Positions 10,869-26,663 are shown, counted from the stretch's first letter. The stretch: 64,000 nt of DNA from Quisquiliibacterium transsilvanicum (GCF_014202215.1 NZ_JACHGB010000003.1:558001-622000); one strand, 5' to 3'. Notes: generated from the sequence alone by a model not told the origin. Program-made: numbers and translations.

Positions 10869-11405
10869 TCAGAACGGAATGTCGTCGTCCATGTTGCCGA
10901 AACTGTCGTCCGGCCCGGACTTGGACGGCGCGGGCGAGCGGCCACCGCCAGCGCCGCCGCCACCGGCCGGTGCACGCTCACGGGGAAAGCCGCCACCGCT
11001 GCCCTGCGCGGGCTCGCGGGAATAGCCGCCGCCCTCGCCACTGCCCCCACCGCCGCCACCGCCGCCGCCGTCACGCGAGCCGAGCAGCTGCATCTCTTCG
11101 GCGACGATCTCGGTGGAGTACTTCTCGACCCCGTCCTTGTCCTGCCACTTGCGGGTCTTGAGGCGGCCCTCGACGTAGAGGGCACGGCCCTTCTTGGCAT
11201 ACTCCTGGACGATCTCGGCGAGGCGGTCGAAGAACACCACGCGGTGCCATTCGGTCTCCTCGCGCTTCTCGCCCGAGGCCTTGTCCTTCCAGGTGCGGGT
11301 GGTCGCGATGGACACGTTGCAGATGGCGCCGCCGCCGGGCGCGTAGCGGGTTTCCGGGTCGCGCCCGACGTTGCCGATCAGGATGACCTTGTTGACCGAA
11401 GCCAT
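10869..11405 (-). CDS. ssb: Single-stranded DNA-binding protein
   Basis: Coats single-stranded DNA during replication and repair and recruits partners through its tail. The 178-residue protein has the OB-fold in residues 1-110 ([27 protein letters not shown]), a Gly-rich linker with a run of about nine Gly, and the acidic DDDIPF tip that binds partner proteins. The ATG follows a perfect GGAGGAA site. The frame stays open upstream into the MFS gene but that part is not SSB-like. ssb next to an MFS gene and uvrA is a standard Burkholderiales arrangement. A strong terminator follows. Confidence 0.98.
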   Translation of the reverse strand: MASVNKVILIGNVGRDPETRYAPGGGAICNVSIATTRTWKDKASGEKREETEWHRVVFFDRLAEIVQEYAKKGRALYVEGRLKTRKWQDKDGVEKYSTEIVAEEMQLLGSRDGGGGGGGGGSGEGGGYSREPAQGSGGGFPRERAPAGGGGAGGGRSPAPSKSGPDDSFGNMDDDIPF

Positions 11406-11484
11406 GTATTCCTCCGTGGCGGGCGTGCCGCCGGTACGAGTTTCTTGCGTGTGTGCGATGCGGACTGGGCGGGGGCCGCCCGGC

Positions 11485-12699
11485 TCAGGCGGGCGCTGCC
11501 GCGCGAGTCCGCCCGGGCCAGCGACGCTGCCCGAAAGCTGCCGCCAACCATACCACCAGCAGGACGGCGCACATCGCGAACACCGCCCCGCCCCCCCAGC
11601 GCGACTGCACCAGGCCGCCGAGCGCACCGCCCACGAACAGCCCCAGCGCCTGGGTGGTGTTGTAGATGCCCAGTGCGGCGCCCTTGGCGTCGGCCGGCGC
11701 GAGCCGGGAGACCAGGGAAGGCAGGCTCGCCTCGAGCACATTGAACCCTGCGAAGAACAGCAGCAGCAAGCCCGCCAGAGGCCATAGCCCGGCAGGCTGA
11801 AGGGCGAACATCAGCGCCACCGCCAGCAGCAGCGCGACCGCGCCCAGGAACACCTCGCGCAGGCGCCCGCGGCGCTCGCTCCAGAACAGCGGCGGGAGCA
11901 TCAGCGCGAACGAAGCGAGCACCACGCCCAGGTAGAGCTGCCAGTGCTGCGCCAGCGGCAGCCCCGCGCGCTCCACCAGCCAGCCCGGGACCACGACGAA
12001 CATCGCCATCTGGACGGTGTGCAGCACCATGATGCCGAGGTTGAGCCTGAGCAGGTCGGCGTCCATGGCGACCTGGCGCAGGCTCGTCGCGCCGCCGGCG
12101 GGCGTCTCGTGCTCGACGGCGGGCGCCGGGGGCACCACGAACAGCACCACCAGGATGGCCAGCAGCGCGAGCACGCCGGTTGCATTGAACAGTCCGTCCA
12201 TGCCGATCGCGCCGTAGAGGGCCGGCGCCAGCACCATCGAGAGCGCGAAGGTGAGACCGATGGAACCGCCGACCATCGCCATCGCCTTGGTGCGCTGGGA
12301 GTCGCGGGTGCTGTCGGCGATGAAAGCGGTGACCGCGGCGGAGATCGCGCCGGCACCCTGGATCGCCCGGCCGACGATCACCTCGGCCACGGTGTCCGCG
12401 CCCGCAGCGACGAAACTGCCCACCGCGAACAGGATCAGCCCCGCGACGATCACCGGCTTGCGCCCGTAACGGTCCGAGGCCAGCCCGAAAGGCAGGTGCA
12501 GGATCGCCTGCGTCAGCCCGTAGACGCCCAGCGCGAGACCCACCAGCGCGGCGCTCTCGCCGCCGGGCAGGCCGCGGGCGTGTACCGCGAACACCGGCAG
12601 GATCAGGAACAGGCCAAGCATGCGCAGCGCGAAGATGGAGGCCAGCGAAGTGCTGGCGCGCAGCTCGCGCGCGGTCATGCGCTCGGGGGAGGAGGTCAT
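11485..12699 (-). CDS. MFS transporter
   Basis: A 404-residue inner-membrane carrier with about 12 hydrophobic segments. The MFS signature DRYGRKPVI lies in the loop after segment 2 (about residue 76), and a long loop rich in Ala/Pro/Glu separates the two halves near residue 195. It is divergent from uvrA, with 89 bases between start codons, and upstream of ssb. The substrate is unknown; members at this locus are generally annotated as sugar or drug efflux carriers, which is not proof of function. Confidence 0.88.
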   Translation of the reverse strand: MTSSPERMTARELRASTSLASIFALRMLGLFLILPVFAVHARGLPGGESAALVGLALGVYGLTQAILHLPFGLASDRYGRKPVIVAGLILFAVGSFVAAGADTVAEVIVGRAIQGAGAISAAVTAFIADSTRDSQRTKAMAMVGGSIGLTFALSMVLAPALYGAIGMDGLFNATGVLALLAILVVLFVVPPAPAVEHETPAGGATSLRQVAMDADLLRLNLGIMVLHTVQMAMFVVVPGWLVERAGLPLAQHWQLYLGVVLASFALMLPPLFWSERRGRLREVFLGAVALLLAVALMFALQPAGLWPLAGLLLLFFAGFNVLEASLPSLVSRLAPADAKGAALGIYNTTQALGLFVGGALGGLVQSRWGGGAVFAMCAVLLVVWLAAAFGQRRWPGRTRAAAPA

Positions 12700-12788
12700 C
12701 GCAGGGAGGGGCGGACGGGCGGGCGATGGTGCAACGCGGTATATTAGCCGATTGCCTTTTCGACGCGGCCTTGCCGGTCGATTGCCCG

Positions 12789-15694
<2,906 letters not shown>

Positions 15695-15710
<16 letters not shown>

Positions 15711-16396
15711 GCCTCGAATCGCTCCAGCACGCGCAGCATCTGCGCGTCGTCCAGGATCACCGGATCGCCCAGCTGCAGCGCCTGCCAGTACATCCGCGCC
15801 AGGGCCTCCACCTCCACCGCGAGCGCCAGCGCGGCCTCCAGCGAGGCGCCGAAGGCGAGCATCCCGTGGCTCGCCAGCAGGCAGGCCCGCCTGCCCTGCA
15901 GCGCGGCCAGCGCGCCGGCCGAGAGCTCCTGCGTACCGAAGGTCGCATAGGGCGCGCAGCGGATGTCGTCGCCCCCGGCCACCGCCACCATGTAGTGGAA
16001 GGCGGGAATTCCGCCGGCCTGGCCGCGCGCCGAGCAGGCGAGCGTGGTGGCGAACGGAGGGTGGGCATGGACCACCGCCCCGGCCTGCGGGCGCGCAAGG
16101 TACAGGTCGCGATGGATGCGCCACTCGCTCGACGGCGGATGCAGGCCGTCGATTGCCGGCATCCCTTCACCGGCGGCCAGGGCCATCCAGACGATGTCGT
16201 CGCCATCCATCCGCTCGTAAGCGAGTGCCGACGGGGTGACCAGCATGCCCTCGGCGGCGCCGCGGTCCCAGCGCAGCGACACGTTGCCAGCCTTGCCCTG
16301 GTTGATGCCGAGCGCGTTCATCCGCAGGCAGGCGTCGACGACTGCGGCGCGCGCGTCGTCCTCGCACGCCAGCACCGTGTCCTGGCGGCCGCTCAC
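15695..16396 (-). CDS. Class II aldolase/adducin family protein, possible DHAP-shunt aldolase
   Basis: Zinc-dependent aldolase-fold enzyme of 233 residues. SSEW carries the expected catalytic Glu (residue 91), HAH the zinc ligands (His110, His112), and ASHG the third zinc His (177), as in L-fuculose-phosphate aldolase. The ATG overlaps the mtnA stop as ATGA, so the pair is co-translated. Together with MtnA it could split 5-methylthioribulose-1-phosphate or 5-deoxyribulose-1-phosphate to dihydroxyacetone phosphate and an aldehyde (DHAP shunt). The alternative is MtnB, a dehydratase of the same fold. No mtnC, mtnD, mtnE or mtnW is adjacent, which favours the aldolase; this is inference. Confidence 0.8.
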
Positions 16397-17514
16397 CGGG
16401 CCTCCTGCGACGGCGACGCGCCGGCCGGCCGGGCGCCCTCCGCTGCGGAGCGCCCGAGGGCGGCCCGGACGCCCTCGGGAGAGGCATCCGTCGGGCCGTG
16501 CTCGGTGATCAGGGACGCCACCAGCCTGGCCGGCGTGACGTCGAAGGCCGGATTGAAGGCGGGGCTGCCGTCCGGCGTCAGCTGCACCTCGACCATCCCG
16601 CCCTGCGGCCCGCGTCCCCGGATGTGGGTGACCTCGCGGGGATCCCGAGCCTCGATCTCGATTGCCTCGCCGTCGGCGGTGCCGGGATCGATGCTCGAGA
16701 TCGGGCAGGCCACGTGGAAGGGAATCGCATTGTCGGCCGCCGCCAGCGCCTTCAGGTAGGTGCCCACCTTGTTGGCGACGTCGCCGTTGGCTGCGACCCG
16801 GTCGCAGCCAACGATCACCGCGTCCACCCGGCCCTGACGCATCAGCAGCCCCGCCGCGTTGTCGGAAATCACGGTGTGCTGGATGCCGCGGTCGCCAAGT
16901 TCCCAGGCGGTGAGGCTGGCGCCCTGGTTGCGGGGCCGGGTCTCGTCGACCCAGACGTGCACCGGCACGCCGGCCTCGGCCAGCGCGTAGACCGCGGCCA
17001 GCGCCGTGCCGTGCGCCACGGTCGCGATCCGCCCGGCATTGCAGTGGGTGAGCACCTGCAGCGCAGCGCCCGCGCGCCGCAGCGGCGCCAGCAGCGCCGC
17101 GCCGTGCAGGCCGATCGACCGGTTGCAGGCAGCATCGTCGTCGCAGATTGCAGCCGCCTCCGACCAGGCGGCCTGCGCGCGCGCGGCCGCGGGCAGCGCC
17201 GCCACCCGGGCGGAAACCCGGTCCAGCGCCCAGCGCAGGTTGACCGCGGTGGGGCGCGTGGCCAGCAGATCATCGCGCGCCCGCGCCAGGCCGGCATCGG
17301 TCGGGTCGGTGCGCAACGCGAAGGCCAGCCCGTAGGCGGCGACCGCGCCGATCAGCGGCGCGCCCCGGACCTGCATCGTCCTGATCGCCCGTGCGCAGTC
17401 CTCCTCGCCGCCCAGCTCGAGGAGCACGTCCTCGAAGGGCAGCAGGGTCTGGTCGCGCGTGAGCAGCCGGCCCTGCGCGTCGATCCAGAGGGTGCGGGGA
17501 GCGGTGCTCGACAT
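16393..17514 (-). CDS. mtnA: S-methyl-5-thioribose-1-phosphate isomerase
   Basis: Converts 5-methylthioribose-1-phosphate (or 5-deoxyribose-1-phosphate) to the ketose. The 373-residue protein has the active-site Cys158 in THCNAGRIATVAHGT and Asp238 in GCDRVAANGDVANKVGTY, spaced as in characterised MtnA, and RGAPLIG near residue 50. The start is at MSSTAP, preceded by an AGGA site; the frame extends upstream without similarity. It forms a two-gene unit with the class II aldolase. The kinase that would feed it (MtnK) is not in this window. The divergent neighbour is the SafE-like gene, 148 bases away. Confidence 0.92.
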   Translation of the reverse strand: MSSTAPRTLWIDAQGRLLTRDQTLLPFEDVLLELGGEEDCARAIRTMQVRGAPLIGAVAAYGLAFALRTDPTDAGLARARDDLLATRPTAVNLRWALDRVSARVAALPAAARAQAAWSEAAAICDDDAACNRSIGLHGAALLAPLRRAGAALQVLTHCNAGRIATVAHGTALAAVYALAEAGVPVHVWVDETRPRNQGASLTAWELGDRGIQHTVISDNAAGLLMRQGRVDAVIVGCDRVAANGDVANKVGTYLKALAAADNAIPFHVACPISSIDPGTADGEAIEIEARDPREVTHIRGRGPQGGMVEVQLTPDGSPAFNPAFDVTPARLVASLITEHGPTDASPEGVRAALGRSAAEGARPAGASPSQEAR

Positions 17515-17662
17515 TGAGGATTGTCCTGGCAGGGTCTTCCGGCAGGCACTAAGCTGCCGGGTTGTTCGTTCCCGCCCGGTGGCCGCTCTCGGCCGCGGCG
17601 GGGTTCCTGGCGCCGATTGTAGGCGACCGGGGCGCCCCTGCCGGCGCCCGCGGCTGAAGACG

Positions 17663-18426
17663 ATGACCGACGTCACCCTGATTTCCGTGTTCCTCGTGGG
17701 CCTGCTGGGCGGCCTGCATTGCGCCAGCATGTGCGGCGGCATCGTCTCGGTGATGTCGATGGCCGCTGGCCGGCGCGCGAGGCCGGAACGCGCGCCACCG
17801 CGGGTGATCCCGATCGTCCCGGAGCGGACGCAGACCCCGCTGCCGGTGCTGCTGGGCTACAACCTGGGCCGCATCCTCAGCTACACCATCGCCGGCGGCC
17901 TGGCCGGCGCGGTCGGCTCGGCCGCCTTCCTGGCGCGCGGGGTGCTGCCGGTGCAGCAGGTGGCCTTCATCGCCGCCAACCTGGTGCTGGTGGGAATGGG
18001 CCTGTACCTGACCGGCGCGCTGCGCTCGGTCGCGGTGCTCGAGGTGGCCGGCCAGGGCCTGTGGCGGACGCTGCGCCCGCTCGCCTCGCGGCTGCTGGCC
18101 GCTGACCGCTTCGGCCGCGCCTTCGCAGCGGGAATGGTATGGGGCTGGGTGCCCTGCGGAATGGTCTACGGCGTGCTGATCGCTGCGCTGGTCAGCGGCA
18201 GCGCGCTCGACGGTGCTGCGCTGGCGCTGGCCTTCGGGCTGGGTACACTGCCCAACCTGCTCGCGCTGGGCTGGTCCGCGCACGCCGCCGGCCGATGGCT
18301 CGGCAAGCGCCCGGTGCGCATCGCGGCGGGCCTGCTGGTGATCGCCTTCGGGCTCGCCGGATTGGCGCGCCTGGACCCGCTGGCGCACGTCCACCAGATC
18401 GTCGACGCCTGCCTGAGCTTCTTCTG

Positions 18427-18427
<1 letters not shown>
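17663..18427 (+). CDS. SafE/CcdA-like membrane protein of the cbb3 locus
   Basis: A 254-residue polytopic inner-membrane protein with about six hydrophobic segments, of the sulfite exporter TauE/SafE (DsbD_2-type) group. Conserved cysteines are seen in HCASMCGG (Cys20, Cys24) and in WVPCGMVYG (Cys165), a layout like the thiol-redox carriers CcdA/DsbD. It is the first gene of the cbb3 assembly cluster, and its stop overlaps the ccoI ATG by one base (TGATG). A role in copper handling or thiol reduction during oxidase maturation is inferred from position and cysteines; export of sulfite is unlikely. Confidence 0.85.
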
Positions 18428-20940
<2,513 letters not shown>

Positions 20941-20958
20941 GCAGCCGACGGAACCTCG

Positions 20959-21249
20959 ATGGAATCCCTCTACCTGCTGATCCCGCTGAGCCTGGCCATC
21001 GTCGCGCTCGCAGTCTGGCTCTTCTTCCGGATGTCCGACAGCGGCCAGTTCGACGACATGGAAGGACCAGCCCACAGCATCCTGATGGACGACGACCGTC
21101 CCGGGAACCGCGGACGGCCCGCACCGGACGAGGCGGACGGCGCACAAGGCGCGGCGGGCGACACCGGCGACACCGGCAGGGCGGGCCGCGCCGCAGCAGT
21201 CGAACGTGGCGCCGAAGCCTCCTCCGACTCCCCCCGCGGCCGGGCTTGA
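20959..21249 (+). CDS. ccoS: cbb3 oxidase maturation protein CcoS
   Basis: Small assembly factor needed for cofactor insertion into CcoN. The 96-residue protein has one N-terminal membrane segment (residues 4-23), followed by the family motif of the type F-x-D-x-E-G-P (FDDMEGPAHSIL). Its C-terminal 50 residues are a charged Ala/Gly-rich tail longer than in most CcoS proteins. It follows ccoI by 18 bases. Its stop codon lies within the FNR/Anr-type box that precedes ccoN. Confidence 0.93.
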   Translation: MESLYLLIPLSLAIVALAVWLFFRMSDSGQFDDMEGPAHSILMDDDRPGNRGRPAPDEADGAQGAAGDTGDTGRAGRAAAVERGAEASSDSPRGRA

Positions 21250-21259
21250 TCATTGTCAA
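21246..21259. promoter_or_regulatory. FNR/Anr-type box upstream of ccoN
   Basis: TTGAT-CATT-GTCAA matches the FNR consensus TTGAT-N4-ATCAA at 9 of 10 defined bases. It lies 108 bases before the ccoN start and overlaps the ccoS stop codon. Low-oxygen activation of ccoNOQP by an FNR/Anr regulator is the usual situation in proteobacteria; the regulator gene is not in the window. Confidence 0.7.
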
Positions 21260-21366
21260 TGCGGCAGTGCAGCGTGCAAGATACCTTCCGGTGGCGCCGC
21301 AAGGCGCCGTAATTCTTGTAGGCTGCCAACGAAGCCGCCGGTCTCATCTCTGAGGGAGAAAACAAT

Positions 21367-22809
21367 ATGGGCAGTCAGCCTGTCGCTGCGGGCGCGGACT
21401 CCTACAACTACAAGGTTGTCAGGCAGTTCGCGGTCATGACCGTGATATGGGGAGTGGTGGGCATGCTGGTCGGCGTAATCATCGCCGCCCAGCTCGCGTG
21501 GCCCGCGCTCAACTTCGACCTCCCCTGGATCACCTACAGCCGGCTGCGGCCGCTGCACACCAACGCGGTGATATTCGCCTTCGGCGGCAGCGCGCTGTTC
21601 GCGACCTCGTACTACGTGGTGCAGCGCACCTGCCAGACCCGGCTCTTCCTCGGACCGCTGGCCGCCTTCACCTTCTGGGGCTGGCAGCTGGTGATCGTCG
21701 CCGCGGCAATCACCCTGCCGCTGGGCCTGACCAGCAGCAAGGAATACGCCGAGCTCGAGTGGCCGATCGACCTGCTGATCGCGGTCGTCTGGGTCAGCTA
21801 CGCGATCGTCTTCTTCGGCACCATCGCCAAGCGCAAGACGCCGCACATCTACGTGGCCAACTGGTTCTTCGGCGCCTACATCCTGACGATCGCGCTGCTG
21901 CACATCGTCAACAGCGCGTTCATCCCGGTCTCGCTCACCAAGTCCTACTCGGCCTACGCCGGCGTGCAGGACGCGATGATCCAGTGGTGGTACGGCCACA
22001 ACGCGGTGGGCTTCTTCCTCACCGCCGGCTTCCTGGGAATGATGTACTACTTCATTCCCAAGCAGGCCGAGCGGCCGGTGTACTCCTACCGGCTGTCGAT
22101 CGTGCACTTCTGGGCGCTGATCTTCACCTACATGTGGGCCGGCCCGCACCACCTGCACTACACCGCGCTGCCCGACTGGGCGCAGAGCATCGGCATGATC
22201 TTCTCGCTGGTGCTGCTGGCGCCGTCCTGGGGCGGCATGATCAACGGCATCATGACCCTCTCGGGCGCCTGGCACAAACTGCGCAACGACCCGATCCTGA
22301 AGTTCCTCATCGTCTCGCTGTCGTTCTACGGCATGAGCACCTTCGAGGGGCCGATGATGTCGATCAAGACGGTCAATGCGCTGTCGCACTACACCGACTG
22401 GACGGTCGGCCACGTGCACTCCGGCGCGCTGGGCTGGGTCGGCTTCATCACGATGGGCTCGATCTACTACCTGATCCCGCGCCTGTTCGGCCGCACCGAG
22501 ATGTACAGCAAGCGGCTGATCGAGCTGCACTTCTGGGTTGCCACCATCGGCGTCGTGCTCTACATCGCAGCGATGTGGATCGCCGGAGTCATGCAGGGCC
22601 TGATGTGGCGCGCCACCAATCCGGACGGCACGCTCACCTACGCGTTCGTCGAATCGGTGAAGGCCACCTACCCGTACTACGTGATCCGCCTCGTGGGCGG
22701 GCTGCTCTACCTGACCGGCATGCTGATCATGTTCTACAACGTGATGAAGACCATCGCCGTCGGCAAGGCCGAGGATGCGCGCATCCCCGCCGTCGTCGCG
22801 CACGCCTGA
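21367..22809 (+). CDS. ccoN: cbb3-type cytochrome c oxidase subunit I
   Basis: Catalytic subunit holding heme b and the heme b3-CuB centre, reducing oxygen at the inner membrane. The 480-residue protein has about 12 membrane segments and the conserved His-bearing stretches [24 protein letters not shown] and [10 protein letters not shown]. The ATG follows a GAGGGAG ribosome site. First gene of ccoNOQP, under the FNR-type box. Confidence 0.98.
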   Translation: MGSQPVAAGADSYNYKVVRQFAVMTVIWGVVGMLVGVIIAAQLAWPALNFDLPWITYSRLRPLHTNAVIFAFGGSALFATSYYVVQRTCQTRLFLGPLAAFTFWGWQLVIVAAAITLPLGLTSSKEYAELEWPIDLLIAVVWVSYAIVFFGTIAKRKTPHIYVANWFFGAYILTIALLHIVNSAFIPVSLTKSYSAYAGVQDAMIQWWYGHNAVGFFLTAGFLGMMYYFIPKQAERPVYSYRLSIVHFWALIFTYMWAGPHHLHYTALPDWAQSIGMIFSLVLLAPSWGGMINGIMTLSGAWHKLRNDPILKFLIVSLSFYGMSTFEGPMMSIKTVNALSHYTDWTVGHVHSGALGWVGFITMGSIYYLIPRLFGRTEMYSKRLIELHFWVATIGVVLYIAAMWIAGVMQGLMWRATNPDGTLTYAFVESVKATYPYYVIRLVGGLLYLTGMLIMFYNVMKTIAVGKAEDARIPAVVAHA

Positions 22810-22834
22810 CCGGCCGCCAGGAGAAGAAATCGTC

Positions 22835-23443
22835 ATGAAACACGATGCAATCGAAAAGAACATCGGCCTGATGATCGTGCTGATCCTGCTGGTGGTCAGC
22901 GTGGGCGGTCTGGTCGAGATCGTCCCGCTGTTCTTCCAGAAGTCCACGACCGAGCCCGTCGCGGGGCTCAAGCCGTACAACGCGCTGCAGCTCAGCGGCC
23001 GCGACGTCTACATCCGCGAAGGCTGCAACAACTGCCATTCGCAGATGATCCGCCCGTTTCGCGCGGAGACCGAGCGCTACGGCCATTACTCGGTGGCCGG
23101 CGAGTTCGTCTACGACCGCCCGCACCTCTGGGGCAGCAAGCGCACCGGGCCGGACCTGGCCCGGGTCGGCGGCCGCTACACCGACGAATGGCACCGCATC
23201 CACCTGATGAACCCGCGCGACCTGGTGCCCGAGTCGAACATGCCCGGCTATCCGTGGCTGGCGCGCGCACAGGCCGACGACGGCTACATCCAGGCGAAGA
23301 TGCGTGCGCTCAACAAGCTCGGCCATGGCTACCCCGACGACGAAATCGCCAAGGCGCCCGAGGAACTGAAAGGCAAGACCGAGATGGATGCGCTGATCGC
23401 CTACCTGCAGGTGATGGGCACCAGCCTGAAGAAGGTGCAGTGA
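22835..23443 (+). CDS. ccoO: cbb3-type oxidase subunit II (monoheme cytochrome c)
   Basis: Membrane-anchored c-type cytochrome that passes electrons to CcoN. The 202-residue protein has one N-terminal membrane anchor (residues 10-34) and a single heme motif CNNCH at 64-68, followed by SQMIRPFR, typical of CcoO. The Met in [10 protein letters not shown] is the likely distal ligand. An AGGAGAAG site precedes the ATG, 25 bases after ccoN; an upstream in-frame extension overlaps ccoN and was rejected. Confidence 0.98.
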   Translation: MKHDAIEKNIGLMIVLILLVVSVGGLVEIVPLFFQKSTTEPVAGLKPYNALQLSGRDVYIREGCNNCHSQMIRPFRAETERYGHYSVAGEFVYDRPHLWGSKRTGPDLARVGGRYTDEWHRIHLMNPRDLVPESNMPGYPWLARAQADDGYIQAKMRALNKLGHGYPDDEIAKAPEELKGKTEMDALIAYLQVMGTSLKKVQ

Positions 23444-23445
23444 CC

Positions 23446-23601
23446 ATGGACATCAACGTGGTTCGCGGGCTGATCGCAGCGGTCAGCTTCGCCACCTTCA
23501 TCGGAATCGTCGTCTGGGCCTGGGGGCCCCGCCGCAAGAAGCGCTTCGACGAGGCGGCCAACCTGCCCTTCGCCGACGACGACCGCTCCGGTCACGCCTG
23601 A
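23446..23601 (+). CDS. ccoQ: cbb3-type oxidase subunit CcoQ
   Basis: A 51-residue single-pass membrane protein (segment about residues 7-27) ending in WGPRRKKRFDEAANLPF, the CcoQ/FixQ hallmark. It stabilises the oxidase complex in other proteobacteria. It starts two bases after the ccoO stop and is followed 12 bases later by ccoP. Confidence 0.93.
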   Translation: MDINVVRGLIAAVSFATFIGIVVWAWGPRRKKRFDEAANLPFADDDRSGHA

Positions 23602-23613
23602 GGAGAACAAGAA

Positions 23614-24543
23614 ATGATCGCGGACTTCACGAGCTCCGGCTGGAGCGTGTACATCATGGTGCTGACCGGCCTCGGGCTGGTCGCATGTTTCTGGCTGACC
23701 TTCATCCTGTCCAAGAAGCGCACCGGGGGCGGCGAGGTCGAGACCACCGGCCACAAGTGGGACGAGACCCTCGAGGAATACAACAACCCGCTCCCCCGCT
23801 GGTGGATCTGGCTGTTCTACCTGACCATCGTCTTCGCGGTGCTCTACCTGGTGCTGTACCCGGGCTTCGGCTCGAACAAGGGGGCTTTCGGCTGGAGTTC
23901 CACCGGGCAGTACGACAACGAGGTCGCCAAGGCCAAGGCGGTCTACGAGCCGCTGTTCGCCAAGTACCTGCAGCAGGAGGTGTCGCAGGTCGCCGCCGAC
24001 CCGGAGGCGCGCGCGATGGGCGAGCGCCTGTACCTGACCTACTGCGTGCAGTGCCACGGCTCCGATGCGCGCGGCAGCAAGGGCTTCCCGAATCTGGCGG
24101 ACAACGACTGGATCTGGGGCGGAGAGCCGCCGGCCATCGAGCAGACCCTCCGCGAAGGCCGCAACGGCGTGATGCCGCCGATGGCCGCGGCGGTGGGCAC
24201 GGCAGCCGACGTCGAGGACGTCGCCAGCTACGTGCTCTCGCTGTCCGGCAGCGGCCACGATGCGCTGAAGGCGGCCCGCGGCCAGGCCAAGTTCGCAGCC
24301 TGCGCGGCCTGCCACGGACCCGAGGGCAAGGGCAACCCCGCGCTGGGCGCCCCCAACCTGACCGACAAGACCTGGCTCTACGGCGGCTCGCTGGCGTCGA
24401 TCGTCGAGACCATCAACAACGGCCGCAACAACCAGATGCCCGCCTTCGGCGAACTGCTGGGCGAAGGCAAGATCCGCGTCCTCGCCGCGTACATCTGGGG
24501 AATGTCCAACACCCCAGCGCGCTCGGCGTCCGCGCAGCAGTGA
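23614..24543 (+). CDS. ccoP: cbb3-type oxidase subunit III (diheme cytochrome c)
   Basis: Entry point of electrons into the oxidase. The 309-residue protein has two N-terminal membrane segments (residues 10-31 and 62-83) separated by the conserved HKWDETLEEYNNPLPRWW, then two cytochrome c domains with CVQCH (144-148) and CAACH (230-234). The ATG is preceded by AGGAGAA. Two membrane segments rather than one are common in betaproteobacteria. Confidence 0.98.
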   Translation: MIADFTSSGWSVYIMVLTGLGLVACFWLTFILSKKRTGGGEVETTGHKWDETLEEYNNPLPRWWIWLFYLTIVFAVLYLVLYPGFGSNKGAFGWSSTGQYDNEVAKAKAVYEPLFAKYLQQEVSQVAADPEARAMGERLYLTYCVQCHGSDARGSKGFPNLADNDWIWGGEPPAIEQTLREGRNGVMPPMAAAVGTAADVEDVASYVLSLSGSGHDALKAARGQAKFAACAACHGPEGKGNPALGAPNLTDKTWLYGGSLASIVETINNGRNNQMPAFGELLGEGKIRVLAAYIWGMSNTPARSASAQQ

Positions 24544-24691
24544 CCGGACGGAGCCCGGTGCACTCGTCGGCACGGCAGCTAGGCCGCGACGGGCGGCAGC
24601 GGGTTCCACCGGCCAACCCCCCGGGGCTGGCCGCAGGCGTCCCCCGCCGCAGGGACGCCACTTCCCCGCAGCACCCCTTCGGCAGCGCACC

Positions 24692-26122
24692 ATGACATCC
24701 CCTCCCCTGAAGCCCGCGACCGCGACCGCCACCGGCGGGAAGAGCGGCGAGGTCGATCTCTACGAGGTCCGCCAGAAGATCTATCCGCGCGCGGTGACCG
24801 GCTGGTTTGCCGGCTGGCGCTGGCTGCTGGTGTGGCTGACGCAGATCGCCTTCTACGGAGTGCCCTGGCTCACCTGGAACGATCGCGCCGCAGTGCTCTT
24901 CGACCTGGAGGCGCGGCGCTTCTACCTGTTCGGAACCGTGCTGTACCCGCAGGATTTCATCTACCTGACGGGCCTGCTGGTGATCTCGGCGCTGGCGCTG
25001 TTCCTGTTCACCGCGGTCGCGGGCCGGCTGTGGTGCGGCTTCGCCTGCCCGCAGACGGTCTACACCGAGATCTTCATGTGGATCGAGCGCAAGGTCGAGG
25101 GCGACCGCCAGAAGCGCATGAAGCTCGACAAGGGGCCGGCCTCCGCGCGCAAGCTCGGACTGAAGGTGCTCAAGCACGCGCTCTGGATCGCGGTCGCGCT
25201 GTGGACCGGCATCACCTTCGTCGGCTACTTCACGCCGATCCGCGAGCTGCTGAGCCATATCGCCTCGCTGGGCACCGGCCCATGGGAGACCTTCTGGGTG
25301 ATCTTCTACGGCTTTGCCACCTACGGCAACGCCGGCTTCCTGCGCGAGCAGGTCTGCAAGTACATGTGTCCGTACGCGCGCTTCCAGAGCGCGATGTTCG
25401 ACAAGGACACGATGATCGTCACCTACGACCGGGACCGCGGAGAGCCGCGCGGCTCGCGCTCGCGCAAGGCCGACCCGGCGGCGCTGGGGCTGGGCTCCTG
25501 CATCGACTGCGGCCTGTGCGTGGAGGTCTGCCCGACCGGCATCGACATCCGCAAGGGGCTCCAGTACGAGTGCATTGGCTGCACCGCCTGCATCGACGCC
25601 TGCGACCAGGTGATGGACAAGATGGGCTACCCGCGCGGGCTGATCCGCTACGACACCGAGAACGGCCTCGCCAACGGCTGGAACCGCAGCCAGCTCTGGC
25701 GCAGGGTGTTCCGCCCGCGCGTGCTGGTCTACACGGGCGTCCTGGCGGCGATCACCATCGCGCTGTTCACCCACATGGCGCTGCGCGTGCCGCTCAAGGT
25801 CGACATCATCCGCGACCGGGGCACGCTGGGCCGGGAAGTCGAGGACGGTCTCATCGAGAACGTCTATCGCCTGCAGTTCATCAACAGCGCCGAGTCCGCG
25901 CGGCGCTTCCGCATCTCGGTCGATGGCATCGACACCATCTTCGTCGCCTCCGACCCCGAGGTGGCGGTGGACGCGGCCGGCAACCGCATGGTGCCGGTGC
26001 GGGTGCGGGTGCAGCCTGGCAAGGGCGCGCCGGGCAGCAACACGATCCGCTTCAGCATCGTCGACACCGCCGACCCCTCGGTGACGGTCGACGAGAAATC
26101 CACCTTCTACGTCCCCCGGTGA
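24692..26122 (+). CDS. ccoG: cbb3 oxidase accessory protein CcoG (membrane polyferredoxin)
   Basis: Copper-related assembly factor with iron-sulfur centres, also called RdxA/FixG. The 476-residue protein has about five membrane segments, the CGFACPQTVYTE motif near residue 114, two 4Fe-4S motifs (CIDCGLCVEVCPTGID and CIGCTACIDACD, about residues 270-310) and a C-terminal Ig-like periplasmic domain. It starts 148 bases after ccoP; that gap has an imperfect GC-rich hairpin at 24610-24633 but no T-run. Confidence 0.97.
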   Translation: MTSPPLKPATATATGGKSGEVDLYEVRQKIYPRAVTGWFAGWRWLLVWLTQIAFYGVPWLTWNDRAAVLFDLEARRFYLFGTVLYPQDFIYLTGLLVISALALFLFTAVAGRLWCGFACPQTVYTEIFMWIERKVEGDRQKRMKLDKGPASARKLGLKVLKHALWIAVALWTGITFVGYFTPIRELLSHIASLGTGPWETFWVIFYGFATYGNAGFLREQVCKYMCPYARFQSAMFDKDTMIVTYDRDRGEPRGSRSRKADPAALGLGSCIDCGLCVEVCPTGIDIRKGLQYECIGCTACIDACDQVMDKMGYPRGLIRYDTENGLANGWNRSQLWRRVFRPRVLVYTGVLAAITIALFTHMALRVPLKVDIIRDRGTLGREVEDGLIENVYRLQFINSAESARRFRISVDGIDTIFVASDPEVAVDAAGNRMVPVRVRVQPGKGAPGSNTIRFSIVDTADPSVTVDEKSTFYVPR

Positions 26123-26126
26123 TGCA

Positions 26127-26636
26127 ATGGCAGGCACGATGACCCATTCCCGCGTCCCCTGGTACCGCCAGCTCTGGCCCTGGCTGCTGATGCTGATGCC
26201 GGCCACCGCGCTGGTGGGAGGCGTGATCACCTTCTGGCTCGCGGCGACCACCAACAATTCGCTGGTGGTGGATGACTACTACCGCGAAGGCAGGGCGATC
26301 AACATGCAGCTCGCCAGGGATCGCGCAGCGCAGTCGCTTGGGCTGGCCGCGACGCTGTCGCGCGCCCCCGGCGGGGCGGAACTGCGCCTGACCGGCTCGA
26401 CGGGAGCGGCGCTGCCGCCCTTCGTGACGGTGCATGTGCTCCATGCCACGCGTTCGGAACTGGACCGCACGCTGATGCTGGCGGCCGCAGGCGGCGGCCT
26501 GTACCGTTCGCTGCAGGAGCTGCCGCTGGACGGCCGCTGGAACGTGATGATCGAAGACCCGGACCGCACCTGGCGGCTGACCGGCAGCGCCGCCGGATTC
26601 GCCAACGCGCTCGAAATCGCCGCGCCGCGGCCGTGA
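26127..26636 (+). CDS. ccoH: cbb3 oxidase assembly protein FixH/CcoH
   Basis: Small single-pass protein needed for cbb3 stability. The 169-residue product has an N-terminal membrane segment (PWLLMLMPATALVGGVITFW, about residues 18-37), followed by SLVVDDYYREGRAIN, the FixH signature, and a periplasmic beta domain. A second in-frame ATG at 26139 could be used instead of 26127. It starts four bases after ccoG. Confidence 0.9.
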   Translation: MAGTMTHSRVPWYRQLWPWLLMLMPATALVGGVITFWLAATTNNSLVVDDYYREGRAINMQLARDRAAQSLGLAATLSRAPGGAELRLTGSTGAALPPFVTVHVLHATRSELDRTLMLAAAGGGLYRSLQELPLDGRWNVMIEDPDRTWRLTGSAAGFANALEIAAPRP

Positions 26637-26663
26637 CCGCCAGCTCAACCCACAGGGAACATC

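Noticed and set aside
9468-11744. A 758-codon plus-strand frame over the CoA-transferase and ssb genes
   Set aside because: Antisense to two certain genes, no domain similarity, and runs through the ssb terminator.
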